Shown here in pieces: positions 7,648 to 14,556 of a DNA stretch of 15,404 bases. The stretch is from CAZEDU01 sp964511185 (lineage in GTDB: Bacteria; Myxococcota; Myxococcia; Myxococcales; Myxococcaceae), in the NCBI GenBank assembly GCA_964511185.1, contig CAZEDU010000122.1, positions 1-15,404 on the forward strand, given 5' to 3'. How positions within the stretch are numbered: position 1 is the first letter of the stretch; each line of letters opens with the position of its first letter. The notes under the pieces were generated by a model. That model was given only the letters and a program-made list of their open reading frames with translations. It was not told the origin of the DNA and did not search any database. The translations under genes and the position numbers were made by a program.

Positions 7648-7655
7648 CTTTTCGC

Positions 7656-8582
7656 ATGGGGACGTTCGCGCGAACGACTGCGCTCGCTGTCTTCCTCGCT
7701 GGCGCGGGCGCGCTGGCGGACTCGAACGACCTGCGGCTGTATCAGCTCGGCAACCCGGTCGGGGGCGGCTTCCGCTTCACGGATCAGGCCCAGGGGAATT
7801 TCCGCGTCTTCGCCCGTGAGCTGGGGGCGGCGCTCACCTCGACCAACCTCACGCCGCCCGAGACCTTGGGCTCCGCCGGCTTCTCTGTGAGCGCGGCGGC
7901 CTCGGTGGTGTGGCTCAAGCGCGGCGAGTTCCTCTTCCCCACCGAAGGCGCCAAGCGCGCGAGCGACGCCGGCACCGCCATCCAGAACGGCTCGGTGCTG
8001 ATCCCGTCGGTCCACATCCGCAAGGGGTTGCCATACTCGTTCGAGATTGGCCTGCGCACCGCGTGGATCGAAAAGAGCCGCATGTTCGCGCCGACCGTCG
8101 AGGGCCGCTGGGCGTTGAATGAGGGCTTCAGCTACCTGCCCGACTTCGCCATTCGGGGCCACGCCAGCAAGCTGTTCAACGCGCGCGACCTGGACCTCAC
8201 CACCGCCGGCCTCGACCTGAGCCTCGGCAAAGAGTTCGCGCTCGGCGGCGTCGTCACCTTGACGCCCTATGCCGGCTGGAACGTGGTGTGGGTCGGCGCG
8301 CAGACCAACACCATCGACTTCCGCCCCGAACGCACCCAGGAAGAGGCCACCCGCACGCAGCTGGCGCAGCTGCAGGACACCGGCTCGTTCGAGACGTTGA
8401 GCCTCACCAACAACCGCCACAACCGGTTCTACGGCGGGCTGCGCTTCATCGCCGGCGCGCTGCAGATCGGCGGCGAGTTCTCGTACTCGAGCCTGGGCTC
8501 GTTCCGCGACACGGTGACCACCGCAGACCGGCGCATGCCGCCGGTCCTCGCCACCAACTGGACGCTCGGGCTCGACTTCTAG
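7656..8582 (+). CDS. Predicted outer-membrane beta-barrel protein, function unknown
   Basis: A 308-residue exported protein. Residues 1-21 are a Sec signal peptide, MGTFARTTALAVFLAGAGALA, shown here only as a span that ends in GALA before DSNDL. The mature part alternates hydrophobic and polar residues in short strands separated by Gly/Asn/Asp turns, and the chain ends WTLGLDF; a C-terminal Phe with that pattern is the usual BAM recognition signal of barrel proteins. I do not recognise a specific family or a substrate. It follows the periplasmic protease on the same strand after 85 bp that may hold its own promoter, and the GNAT gene follows after 32 bp. Barrel topology is inferred from composition and the terminal strand. 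Confidence 0.75.
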   Translation: MGTFARTTALAVFLAGAGALADSNDLRLYQLGNPVGGGFRFTDQAQGNFRVFARELGAALTSTNLTPPETLGSAGFSVSAAASVVWLKRGEFLFPTEGAKRASDAGTAIQNGSVLIPSVHIRKGLPYSFEIGLRTAWIEKSRMFAPTVEGRWALNEGFSYLPDFAIRGHASKLFNARDLDLTTAGLDLSLGKEFALGGVVTLTPYAGWNVVWVGAQTNTIDFRPERTQEEATRTQLAQLQDTGSFETLSLTNNRHNRFYGGLRFIAGALQIGGEFSYSSLGSFRDTVTTADRRMPPVLATNWTLGLDF

Positions 8583-8614
8583 CGGCAGAAGCCGGGCTGG
8601 CCCAGCTCGTTCCA

Positions 8615-9046
8615 ATGCTTCGTTACCGCCTCGCTGAGCTCGACGACATTCCCGCGCTGATGCTGATTCGCAACTCGGTGCGCGAGAACCGGCTCGTCAC
8701 GAAGTCCATTGGACACGAAGAGTATGTGACGGCCCTGACCGTCGACGGGCGCGCGTGGCTCTGCGAAAGCGACGGCGAGGTCGTCGGCTTCGTGTGCGGC
8801 CGACTCAAGCAGGCAGACATCTGGGCGCTCTTCCTCAAGCAGGAGTACGAGCGGCGAGGAATCGGCAGCGAGTTGATGGCTCTCGTCGAGAGATGGATGT
8901 TTTCGAACGACCTGCCGTCGATTGTTCTCACGACAGCCCCAGGCACGCGCGCGGAGCGTTTGTATCTCCGACGCGGGTGGATACGTGTCGGTACCGAGCC
9001 GTCGGGAGAAGCGATGTTTCGACTGGATCGCCCCGCAGACTTCTAG
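8615..9046 (+). CDS. GNAT family N-acetyltransferase
   Basis: A 143-residue protein with the GNAT fold, which transfers an acetyl group from acetyl-CoA to an amine. The N-terminal strand and helix (YRLAELDDIPALMLIRNSV) begin the fold, a central strand carries GEVVGFVCGRL, and motif A is WALFLKQEYERRGIGSELM with the R-R-G-I-G acetyl-CoA loop at 80-84. The C-terminal block AERLYLRRGWIRVGTE matches motif B. Length is typical for a single-domain member. The substrate (small molecule, antibiotic or protein) cannot be told. ATG 8615 has no clear Shine-Dalgarno, so translation may depend on the barrel gene 32 bp upstream. Its TAG shares the bases CTAG with the stop of the convergent GDPD gene. Confidence 0.9.
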   Translation: MLRYRLAELDDIPALMLIRNSVRENRLVTKSIGHEEYVTALTVDGRAWLCESDGEVVGFVCGRLKQADIWALFLKQEYERRGIGSELMALVERWMFSNDLPSIVLTTAPGTRAERLYLRRGWIRVGTEPSGEAMFRLDRPADF

Positions 9047-9753
9047 CCTGCGCGGAGCGCGCGTGGCTGATTGGTGATCACCGCGTCCACACCTAGCACT
9101 CGAAGCCGCTTCGCCTCGGCGACGTCATCCACTGTCCAGGCCATGACCTGAAGCCCCCGCCGCTTCCACCGCGCCACGGACTCTTCGGTGCAATGCGAAA
9201 AGTGCGGGTGAATCGACCAGTTCCCCGTCACCGGCGCCGCCAGACTGTCCTGCCAGAAGAACGCCTTGTCCGGGTCGATGAGCTGCCCGCGGCGAATCTC
9301 CGGCTGCCGCCGCGCGACCTTCAGGAGGCAGAGCGGGTTGAAGCTCGATACCACGGCGCGCAACGACAGCCCGCGCGCCATGACGAAGTCCGCGACCTGA
9401 TCCGACAGGCCGCGATCATCGAAGCCATCGAACTTGATCTCGATGTTGATGAGGAAGCTGCCCGGCAGGACGTCGACGACCTCCTCCAAGAGCGGCATCC
9501 GCTCCGGCGCGAACCCCAACGGCGAGCCGACATCGGCGCGCTGGAGCTTCCACCAGGGTGTCTCGGCCACGACCCAGGGCAGGCGTGCGAGCCGGTCGAG
9601 CCGCTCGTCGTGACACACCACCAGCTCGCCGCTCCGACAGCGCATCACGTCGAGCTCGACGCCGTCGGCGCCTTGCCGAACCGCCTCCCGAAACGCGCTG
9701 AGCGTATTCTCCGCGGCGTCGCGGCTCGCGCCGCGGTGAGCGAGGATGCGCAC
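9043..9753 (-). CDS. Glycerophosphodiester phosphodiesterase
   Basis: A 236-residue GDPD-family TIM-barrel enzyme that cleaves glycerophosphodiesters from phospholipid turnover into glycerol 3-phosphate and an alcohol. It opens at once with the HRG catalytic loop (His6, Arg7), followed by ENT (15-17), GVELDV with Glu33 and Asp35 as metal ligands, and CHDE with His48 as the second catalytic histidine. NIEIK (103-107) and VMAWTVDD near the C terminus are further family marks. No signal peptide, so a cytoplasmic UgpQ-like role fits. The GTG start at 9753 is one base after the TAG of the upstream metallopeptidase gene, so the two are almost certainly one transcript with coupled translation. Its stop overlaps that of the convergent GNAT gene. 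Confidence 0.93.
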   Translation of the reverse strand: MRILAHRGASRDAAENTLSAFREAVRQGADGVELDVMRCRSGELVVCHDERLDRLARLPWVVAETPWWKLQRADVGSPLGFAPERMPLLEEVVDVLPGSFLINIEIKFDGFDDRGLSDQVADFVMARGLSLRAVVSSFNPLCLLKVARRQPEIRRGQLIDPDKAFFWQDSLAAPVTGNWSIHPHFSHCTEESVARWKRRGLQVMAWTVDDVAEAKRLRVLGVDAVITNQPRALRAG

Positions 9754-9754
9754 G

Positions 9755-10633
9755 CTACTTCCTCACCCCGCGGCAGACCTTCTGGTGCCGCATCGGGGTC
9801 TTGGTGCGAAACGCCTTGGCCTGGGCCTCCGCGTCTTTGTGCTGCTCGAGCTGCGCGAGCGCCCAGGGTCTCCATTCGCTCTGCATCGCCTCGAGCGACA
9901 TGCCCAGCTTCTTCTCCACCAGCTCCGGCGTCAGCATCTCGGGCGCATACGCCAGCTCGATCAGCCGCTCCAACCCGACCTTCTCCCTGAGCCACCCCAT
10001 GAACGAGATGCGCAGCGCATACGCCTGCGCCATGCAGTCCAGGTTCAAGCGCTTGTGCGATCGAATCAGGTCGGGGATCGGCAGGTCCTCGCCTGCTCGC
10101 AAGTACGCGCCCGCGGCGATCGACACCGGATAGCCGTAGGTCGGAAACCCGGTCGACGGGAACCCCGCCTCCATCGCGAGCAGCTCCGCGAAGCCCTCCT
10201 CGAAGAAGAGGAACGCGTCGGTCTGCCGCTGAGGCTCGGTCCACAGCTTCCAGCGAATCGCGTGCACCAGCTCGTGCGCGAGCGCCGCGTCGTACCCGCG
10301 CGCGCCGTCTCGAAAGAGCACCACCTCGCCCGTCACCGAGTCGACGTAAGGGAAATCCGTCGCCCTCGCCTTGCCCGAGAGCCGCAGCGTCACCGGCTCT
10401 CGGGGCATGCGCGCGGCGCCGAGCAGCTCGGCGTAGCGGGCGTAGGCCGCCTCGGCCTTCTGCTCCAGCACCTGGACCTCTTGCTCCCGCGCGGCCGGAG
10501 CGCGCCAGCGAATGAGGAAGTGCGTCGAGTGCAACGCCCCATCCTTTTCGGCGGTCGGCGCCGGGCCCGAGCGACACGCCGCGCCGGCGATGAGGCCGGC
10601 GGCGAGCACGGAGGCGGCACGCGGGAGGCGCAT
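9755..10633 (-). CDS. Lipoprotein zinc metallopeptidase (HExxH, peptidase-MA-like)
   Basis: A 292-residue exported lipoprotein. The signal peptide ends LIAGAAC, making Cys20 the likely lipidated residue. A coiled or helical N-terminal part (45-75) and a beta-rich part precede the zinc site: AHELVHAI gives His120, Glu121 and His124, and EEGFAELLA supplies the third ligand, most likely Glu146, 22 residues after His124. That HExxH...EG-AE layout is the gluzincin/peptidase-MA type. The C-terminal part is helical and the tail is basic. The substrate is unknown; the protein probably faces the periplasm or cell surface. ATG 10633 is used. It is first in a two-gene unit with GDPD and diverges from the TatA-like gene. 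Confidence 0.82.
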   Translation of the reverse strand: MRLPRAASVLAAGLIAGAACRSGPAPTAEKDGALHSTHFLIRWRAPAAREQEVQVLEQKAEAAYARYAELLGAARMPREPVTLRLSGKARATDFPYVDSVTGEVVLFRDGARGYDAALAHELVHAIRWKLWTEPQRQTDAFLFFEEGFAELLAMEAGFPSTGFPTYGYPVSIAAGAYLRAGEDLPIPDLIRSHKRLNLDCMAQAYALRISFMGWLREKVGLERLIELAYAPEMLTPELVEKKLGMSLEAMQSEWRPWALAQLEQHKDAEAQAKAFRTKTPMRHQKVCRGVRK

Positions 10634-10705
10634 GGAGCGACGAGCCTAGCAAGCGCCGCGCACCTTGGGTTGCGCGGTGGCCCCGATTGAGGGCATCGTG
10701 GCCTG

Positions 10706-10942
10706 GTGCAATTCGGTGCCGGCGAAATCATCGTCCTCGTCTTCGTGTTGGTGGTGGTCTTCTCCGCCTCCCGCATGGGCGCGCTGGGCAACGCGGTGGG
10801 CAAGTTCGTCTACTCGTTCAAGAAGGCGAGCAAGGGCCAAGGCTTCGTCGACGTGAAACCCTCCCGGCCGCTCTCCTCGACCGGGACGCGTGGCACCGAA
10901 GACGCTGAGCTGGTCGACCCGAAAGACGCCAAGCACCGCTGA
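10706..10942 (+). CDS. tatA: TatA/E-like twin-arginine translocase subunit
   Basis: A 78-residue protein with TatA architecture: a short periplasmic N terminus with a Glu at position 7, one membrane helix (about 7-20), a hinge, an amphipathic helix (about 26-42, GNAVGKFVYSFKKASKG) and a polar disordered tail. TatA forms the pore that lets folded proteins with RR signal peptides cross the inner membrane. The hinge reads VVFSASRMGALG, with Ser where TatA proteins normally have the Gly of the FG pair. No tatB or tatC lies in this window, so it stands alone here. GTG 10706 is the start; GAGGG at 10689-10693 is 12 bases upstream, a little far. The stop is five bases from the stop of the convergent helical-repeat gene. 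Confidence 0.82.
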   Translation: MQFGAGEIIVLVFVLVVVFSASRMGALGNAVGKFVYSFKKASKGQGFVDVKPSRPLSSTGTRGTEDAELVDPKDAKHR

Positions 10943-10947
10943 CCGCT

Positions 10948-11733
10948 CTAGGCCAGCGGCTTGGCGCTTCCCCGCTCCGCCGCATCCGGCGCGCGCTCGG
11001 TGGAGAGCAGCATGCGCGCCTGTTCGCGGAGCGCCGGGTGCAGGCCGTTGTCGCGCGAGAGCTCTTCTAAGTCGCTGGCCGGCAGCAACGGGACGATCTT
11101 CGCGCCGACGTCCGGCGGCAGATACGGGTTGAAGACGAGCGCGCGCCGCACCCAGTGCCGAGACGACCACCTTGGCGAGCGCCAGATCTCGACCAGCGGC
11201 TCGGGCCGGGCCGGACGCCGCGCGGCGATGCGCACCACCAGCTCTTCGGTCAGCCGCGGGTTGATCAGCACGTTGCGCAGGACCGACGGGTTCGACACCA
11301 CCGCGAGCTTCGACAGCTCGTCGGGGTTTCGGGTCAGCCGCGCGAGCGTCTTCAGGTGGCCGAGCGACTGGGAGAACAGCTGGGCGTCCGCCTTCGCCGC
11401 CGCGCCCGGGTGGTACTCCTTGACCGCGGGTCCTTCGGGGAACAAAGCCGCCACCGTGCTCAGGTCCTGCACCGCGGCGAGCCGCTTGAGCTGCGCCGCG
11501 TTCGGAAGCTCGGCGCCTTCCATCCCGAGCGCCGCGACCACGTCGGACAACGCGCACGACGCGGGCTCCTGGCCCGAGCGCGCGAGCACGAGCAGGTGGT
11601 GGATCAGCTCGGGCGCGTCGGTCGGGTCGAGCCGGCCCAGCGCCCGCGCCGCGGCCTTGCGGCGCACCTCGGGCCCGCCGTCCAAGGCGTGCAGGTGCTT
11701 GGCGAGCAGCAGGGCCTCTTCGCGCGACGGCAC
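10948..11733 (-). CDS. Helical-repeat (leucine-rich-variant-like) protein, function unknown
   Basis: A 261-residue soluble protein without signal peptide or membrane segment. The N-terminal part is Ala/Leu-rich helix (residues 1-75). The second half repeats an Asn-Pro element preceded by a small or hydrophobic residue: RNP at 135-137, SNP at 147-149, INP at 157-159 and FNP at 201-203. Each is followed by a helix such as LTEELVVRIAAR or LPPDVGAKIVPLL. This N-P cap plus helix pattern resembles leucine-rich variant or HEAT-like repeats, which usually bind proteins. No catalytic motif is seen. GTG 11733 starts six bases after the TAG of the zinc-ribbon gene, so the two are likely cotranscribed and translationally linked. 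Family assignment is tentative. Confidence 0.75.
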   Translation of the reverse strand: MPSREEALLLAKHLHALDGGPEVRRKAAARALGRLDPTDAPELIHHLLVLARSGQEPASCALSDVVAALGMEGAELPNAAQLKRLAAVQDLSTVAALFPEGPAVKEYHPGAAAKADAQLFSQSLGHLKTLARLTRNPDELSKLAVVSNPSVLRNVLINPRLTEELVVRIAARRPARPEPLVEIWRSPRWSSRHWVRRALVFNPYLPPDVGAKIVPLLPASDLEELSRDNGLHPALREQARMLLSTERAPDAAERGSAKPLA

Positions 11734-11739
11734 GGCACG

Positions 11740-13005
11740 CTACCGCTTGGCTGTGGCGGGGTCTGCCGCGGCCTCGGCGACCACCCGAAGCCGGTAGTCC
11801 GGCAGATCCGCCGGGTACTCGTAGAACAACACGAGGAAGGGCTTCTTCTCGCCGGGCTCGACCGCGTCGGCTGCGTCGTCGAGCCGCTTGCGCAAGGCCT
11901 CCACGTCGTCGGCGCCGCTCAGGTTGTGCAGCTCCTCCGGCGAGGCGCTCACGCCCGCGAGCGCGACCCCGGAGCGCACCAGCTGCTCGCCGTCGAGAAT
12001 CTCCACCCGCACCCGAACCGGCGTCGGGCCTTTCCCGCGGTTCTCCACCTGCCCGCGCACGTAGAAGATGGCCCGCCCGGCCTTGGTCTCGTACAGCCCG
12101 TTCGTCACGTCGGTCGGCAACAACGCGCGCGGCCCGCTGAAGATCGCCTTGAGCCGCTCTCCCGACAGCGCCTCCTTGTCGAGCTTGCCCCCCATCAAGC
12201 CCGAGATGCCGAGCAGCGCCGCCAGCGGGAACAGCACGCCGAAGAACAGCGCGTTGCCCACCCAGCGGCGCACCCGCCCCACCGTCGCCGCAGCGGCGGG
12301 CGGCGCGGCGGCGGCGGGCCGCGGCGTCGGCGTCTTCGCCCCAGCTTCGACCAAGGGCCCCAGCGCCGGCACCGAGAAACCGGCCGCCAAAGGATGGGCG
12401 ATCGGCTCGGGCGGCGGGGGCGGCATCGCCAACGTCGAGTTGAAGTCGTCGGGCTCGCCCCAGCTCGGCTCGGGCGGCGGCGGCGCGGCGCCCAGATCTT
12501 CCACGCGAGGCACCGACGCGTCTGGCGCCGGCGGGCTCGACCAGTCCTCCGCGTCACCCATGCTGCCAAAAAGATCCTCGCGCGACGGCTCGGGTGCTCG
12601 GCTCGCGGCCGCGAGCGCGCCGAGCTGCGGCGCACCGAGCGCCGGCGTGGGGACCTCTTCAATCGGCGCCGAGCTCCGCGCCATGCTCTGGAGCGTCGAC
12701 ACCGGCGGCGCCGACACCCGCGTGGGAGGCTCGAACGCGCTCGGCCCATCGTCGAACGGAAAACCCGACGTCGGCGAAGGCGCCAGCGGCGTGGGAGCCG
12801 CCGCCGACAGCTTCACCGGTGCGCGGGCAGCGCGGGTCGACGGGTCCGCTGCCGGCGGCGCGGGCGCTGCCGCCGCGCCGGACGCTTCCTTGGTGACGCG
12901 GAAGGTGTTGCCGCACTTGGTGCAGCGGACCTTCACACCCTTGTCGGTGACCTTCTCGTCCGGGATTCGGAACTTCGTCTGGCACTGGTCGCAAGTGACG
13001 ATCAT
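11740..13005 (-). CDS. MJ0042 zinc-ribbon / DUF3426 single-pass membrane protein
   Basis: A 421-residue protein. Residues 1-37 form an MJ0042-type zinc ribbon, with Cys5, Cys8, Cys28 and Cys31 as ligands. Residues 40-240 are a low-complexity Pro/Ala/Ser linker with polyproline runs. One membrane helix (about 249-272, with the sequence LFFGVLFPLAALLGI in it) separates this cytoplasmic part from a C-terminal DUF3426 domain (about 280-412), recognisable by IFYVRGQVENRG followed by VRVEILDG and the FLVLFYEYP strand. This domain order is common in myxobacteria and other Proteobacteria-like lineages; the role is undefined, probably a scaffold or envelope sensor. ATG 13005 was chosen because the ribbon starts there; the longer frame upstream is not family-like. 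It lies six bases upstream of the helical-repeat gene. Confidence 0.88.
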   Translation of the reverse strand: MIVTCDQCQTKFRIPDEKVTDKGVKVRCTKCGNTFRVTKEASGAAAAPAPPAADPSTRAARAPVKLSAAAPTPLAPSPTSGFPFDDGPSAFEPPTRVSAPPVSTLQSMARSSAPIEEVPTPALGAPQLGALAAASRAPEPSREDLFGSMGDAEDWSSPPAPDASVPRVEDLGAAPPPPEPSWGEPDDFNSTLAMPPPPPEPIAHPLAAGFSVPALGPLVEAGAKTPTPRPAAAAPPAAAATVGRVRRWVGNALFFGVLFPLAALLGISGLMGGKLDKEALSGERLKAIFSGPRALLPTDVTNGLYETKAGRAIFYVRGQVENRGKGPTPVRVRVEILDGEQLVRSGVALAGVSASPEELHNLSGADDVEALRKRLDDAADAVEPGEKKPFLVLFYEYPADLPDYRLRVVAEAAADPATAKR

Positions 13006-13026
13006 CGCGGGCGAAATTCCAACACC

Positions 13027-13032
13027 AGTATA
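13027..13032 (-). promoter_or_regulatory. TATACT -10 box for the zinc-ribbon gene
   Basis: On the minus strand TATACT lies 21 bases upstream of ATG 13005, giving a leader of about 15 bases that contains GGAA. It matches the -10 consensus at five of six positions, but no convincing -35 is seen 16-18 bp upstream. Confidence 0.45.
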
Positions 13033-13071
13033 GGCGGCGAAGGCGCAACCTCGCGAGGATCCGACGAAAGC

Positions 13072-13100
13072 TTGCCTGGCCCTCCCCACTTGGGTAACAC
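13072..13100 (+). promoter_or_regulatory. Sigma70-like promoter for the PHB_acc_N gene
   Basis: TTGCCT at 13072-13077 and TAACAC at 13095-13100 are spaced 17 bp apart. The message would begin near 13107 with a leader of about 12 bases before ATG 13119, and no Shine-Dalgarno fits in it, so initiation would be close to leaderless. Confidence 0.45.
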
Positions 13101-13118
13101 TTTTCAGCGCGCCGCGTC

Positions 13119-13752
13119 ATGAGTGAACCGACTCCCACCCAACCGCCAGAGCCCGCCCGCGAGCCGAAGGTCATCAAGCGGTACACCAACCGCAAGCTCT
13201 ACGACACGGGTGAGAGCCGGTACGTCACGCTCGACGAGATCGCCGAGATGATCAAACAGGGCGTCGAGGTGCGGATCATCGACAACCGCACCAAGGAAGA
13301 CCTGACCTCGGTCACCCTCGCGCAGATCATCTTCGAAGAGGAAAAGAAGAAGAACCAAATGCCGCTGTCGGTGCTGCGGGAGAACTGCGCGGCGCNNNNN
13401 NNNNNTGCGGGAGATCATCCGCCACCCAGGTGAGGCGTTGAGCGGCTTTCTGCAGAAAGAGGTCACCCCGCGGGTCGCCTCGATCCGCGAAGGCGCCGAG
13501 TCCCGCCTGGACAAGCTGCTCCGGCGCGAAGACGGCGCCGCCGACCAGGCCTCGGGCGGCGACCTGCTCAAGAACTCACAGCGCGTCTGGGAAGAGTGGC
13601 AGCGCCGGATGGACGACCGGGTGAAGCAGGTCGTCGAGGGCGTCGCCGGCAGCCTGCCCGCCCTGGGGCGCGATCTTCAGACGCTGCTCGATCGGCTCGC
13701 CGAGCTCGAAAAAAAGGTCGCCGAGCTCGAGCGCGAGAAGCAGAACAAGTAG
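13119..13752 (+). CDS. Polyhydroxyalkanoate-synthesis regulator (PHB_acc_N), interrupted by assembly gap
   Basis: A PhaR-type protein. Residues 17-65 are the PHB_acc_N DNA-binding domain, with IKRYTNRKLYDT, then SRYVTLDEIAEMI and VRIIDNRTKEDLTS. Known PhaR proteins repress phasin and PHA genes and also bind granules. The C-terminal half is helical and ends in a heptad coiled coil, TLLDRLAELEKKVAELEREK. Ten Ns at 13396-13405 split the gene; the frames on the two sides differ by one base, so 10 cannot be the true gap length. The right part resumes with REIIRHPGEALSGF. Collapsing the TGCGGGAGA shared by both flanks restores one frame of about 200 residues. The stop is three bases from the stop of the convergent ParA gene. 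Without the join fix the gene appears falsely truncated. Confidence 0.85.
13396..13405. other. Run of 10 N (assembly gap placeholder)
   Basis: Ten undetermined bases lie inside the PHB_acc_N gene. The left flank has TGCGGGAGA at 13375-13383 and the right flank begins with the same nine bases at 13406-13414. Confidence 0.98.
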
Positions 13753-13755
13753 CCG

Positions 13756-14556
13756 TCAGGCCACCGCGCGCCCACGCCGCTCACCGCCGCGCGCGAGCAC
13801 CTCTTCGGCAATCTCTTGCAGCATCTGAGCGCCGCGGCTCCACGGCGCGTACTCCCAGATCGTCTTCCCGTGGCTCTGCGCCTCGTCGATCTTCACGTTC
13901 ATGCCGAGCGCGGTCTTCGCGTACCGGTCGGGGAAGTGCGCGCGGAGCTTGGCGATGATCTCGTCCGCCAGCGCGGTCTTTCGATAGAGCGTCGGCACCA
14001 CCAGCGACACGTGCAGGTCGGGTCGCTGGTGCTCGCGGCCCACCCGCTCCACCGTCTCCACCACCTCGGCGCAGCCGTCGAGCGACAGGTAGGTGAGCGC
14101 GACCGGGATCACCACCTCGGTGGCGGCCACCAGGATGTTGAAGGTGGTCAGCCCCATCGACGGCGGCGCGTCGAAGATCACCGCGTCGAACCCCTTCGCC
14201 TCGGGAGCGTCGAGCCGCTCGGCCAACCGCTGCGCCCGCCGTTCGTCGGAGGCCACCGCGACCGGGAACTCCGACATCTGCTTGTACGAGGGCAGCACCC
14301 ACAGGTTGTCGAGCGCCGAGCGGGTCAGCACGTCCTCGAAGCGCACCGAGCGGTCGGACAAGAGGTGAAACACGTTCGGCGACAGCGACCGCACGTCAAT
14401 GCCGAGCGACTTGCCGGCATGCCCTTGCGTGTCCATGTCGACGAGCAGCGTGCGCATGCCCTTCTTGAGGGCCAGGTACGCCGCGACGTTCACCGCCAAC
14501 GTCGTCTTGCAGGTCCCGCCCTTCTCGTTGATGAAGGCGATGCGCCGAGCCGTCAC
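13756..14556 (-). CDS. ParA/Soj-family ATPase
   Basis: A 266-residue deviant-Walker-A ATPase. EKGGTCKTT (11-19) is the P-loop with signature Lys12 and Lys17; LLVDMDTQG with Asp40 is Walker A'; VIFDAPPS with Asp129 is Walker B. Family members dimerise on ATP, bind DNA or membrane without sequence specificity, and position plasmids, chromosomes or protein cargoes when a partner stimulates hydrolysis. The extended helical C terminus and normal length fit chromosomal ParA. There is no N-terminal HTH, so it is a small (type Ib/Soj-like) ParA. No ParB lies beside it; instead GTG 14556 overlaps the TGA of the phasin-like gene as GTGA. That pairing suggests cargo positioning rather than chromosome segregation. 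The stop is three bases from that of the PHB_acc_N gene. Confidence 0.93.
   Translation of the reverse strand: MTARRIAFINEKGGTCKTTLAVNVAAYLALKKGMRTLLVDMDTQGHAGKSLGIDVRSLSPNVFHLLSDRSVRFEDVLTRSALDNLWVLPSYKQMSEFPVAVASDERRAQRLAERLDAPEAKGFDAVIFDAPPSMGLTTFNILVAATEVVIPVALTYLSLDGCAEVVETVERVGREHQRPDLHVSLVVPTLYRKTALADEIIAKLRAHFPDRYAKTALGMNVKIDEAQSHGKTIWEYAPWSRGAQMLQEIAEEVLARGGERRGRAVA

Noticed and set aside
8588..8607. GC-rich hairpin after the barrel gene (GGGC/GCCC)
   Set aside because: Very small loop, a mismatch and no T-tract; it is as expected by chance at this GC content.
10634..10705. Divergent promoter between the metallopeptidase and TatA-like genes
   Set aside because: Only TAGGCT and TTGCGC-like fragments are present, without proper spacing; nothing I can support.
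11155..13122. 655-codon plus-strand frame opposite the zinc-ribbon and helical-repeat genes
   Set aside because: Arg-rich shadow; the minus-strand genes show clear cysteine ligands and a DUF3426 domain.
13119..13433. PHB_acc_N protein as a genuinely truncated 104-residue product
   Set aside because: The stop at 13433 arises only because the placeholder has 10 bases; the correct frame continues right of the gap to 13752.
13104..13571. Minus-strand frame running through the N gap
   Set aside because: It depends on undetermined bases and is antisense to a recognisable PHB_acc_N gene.
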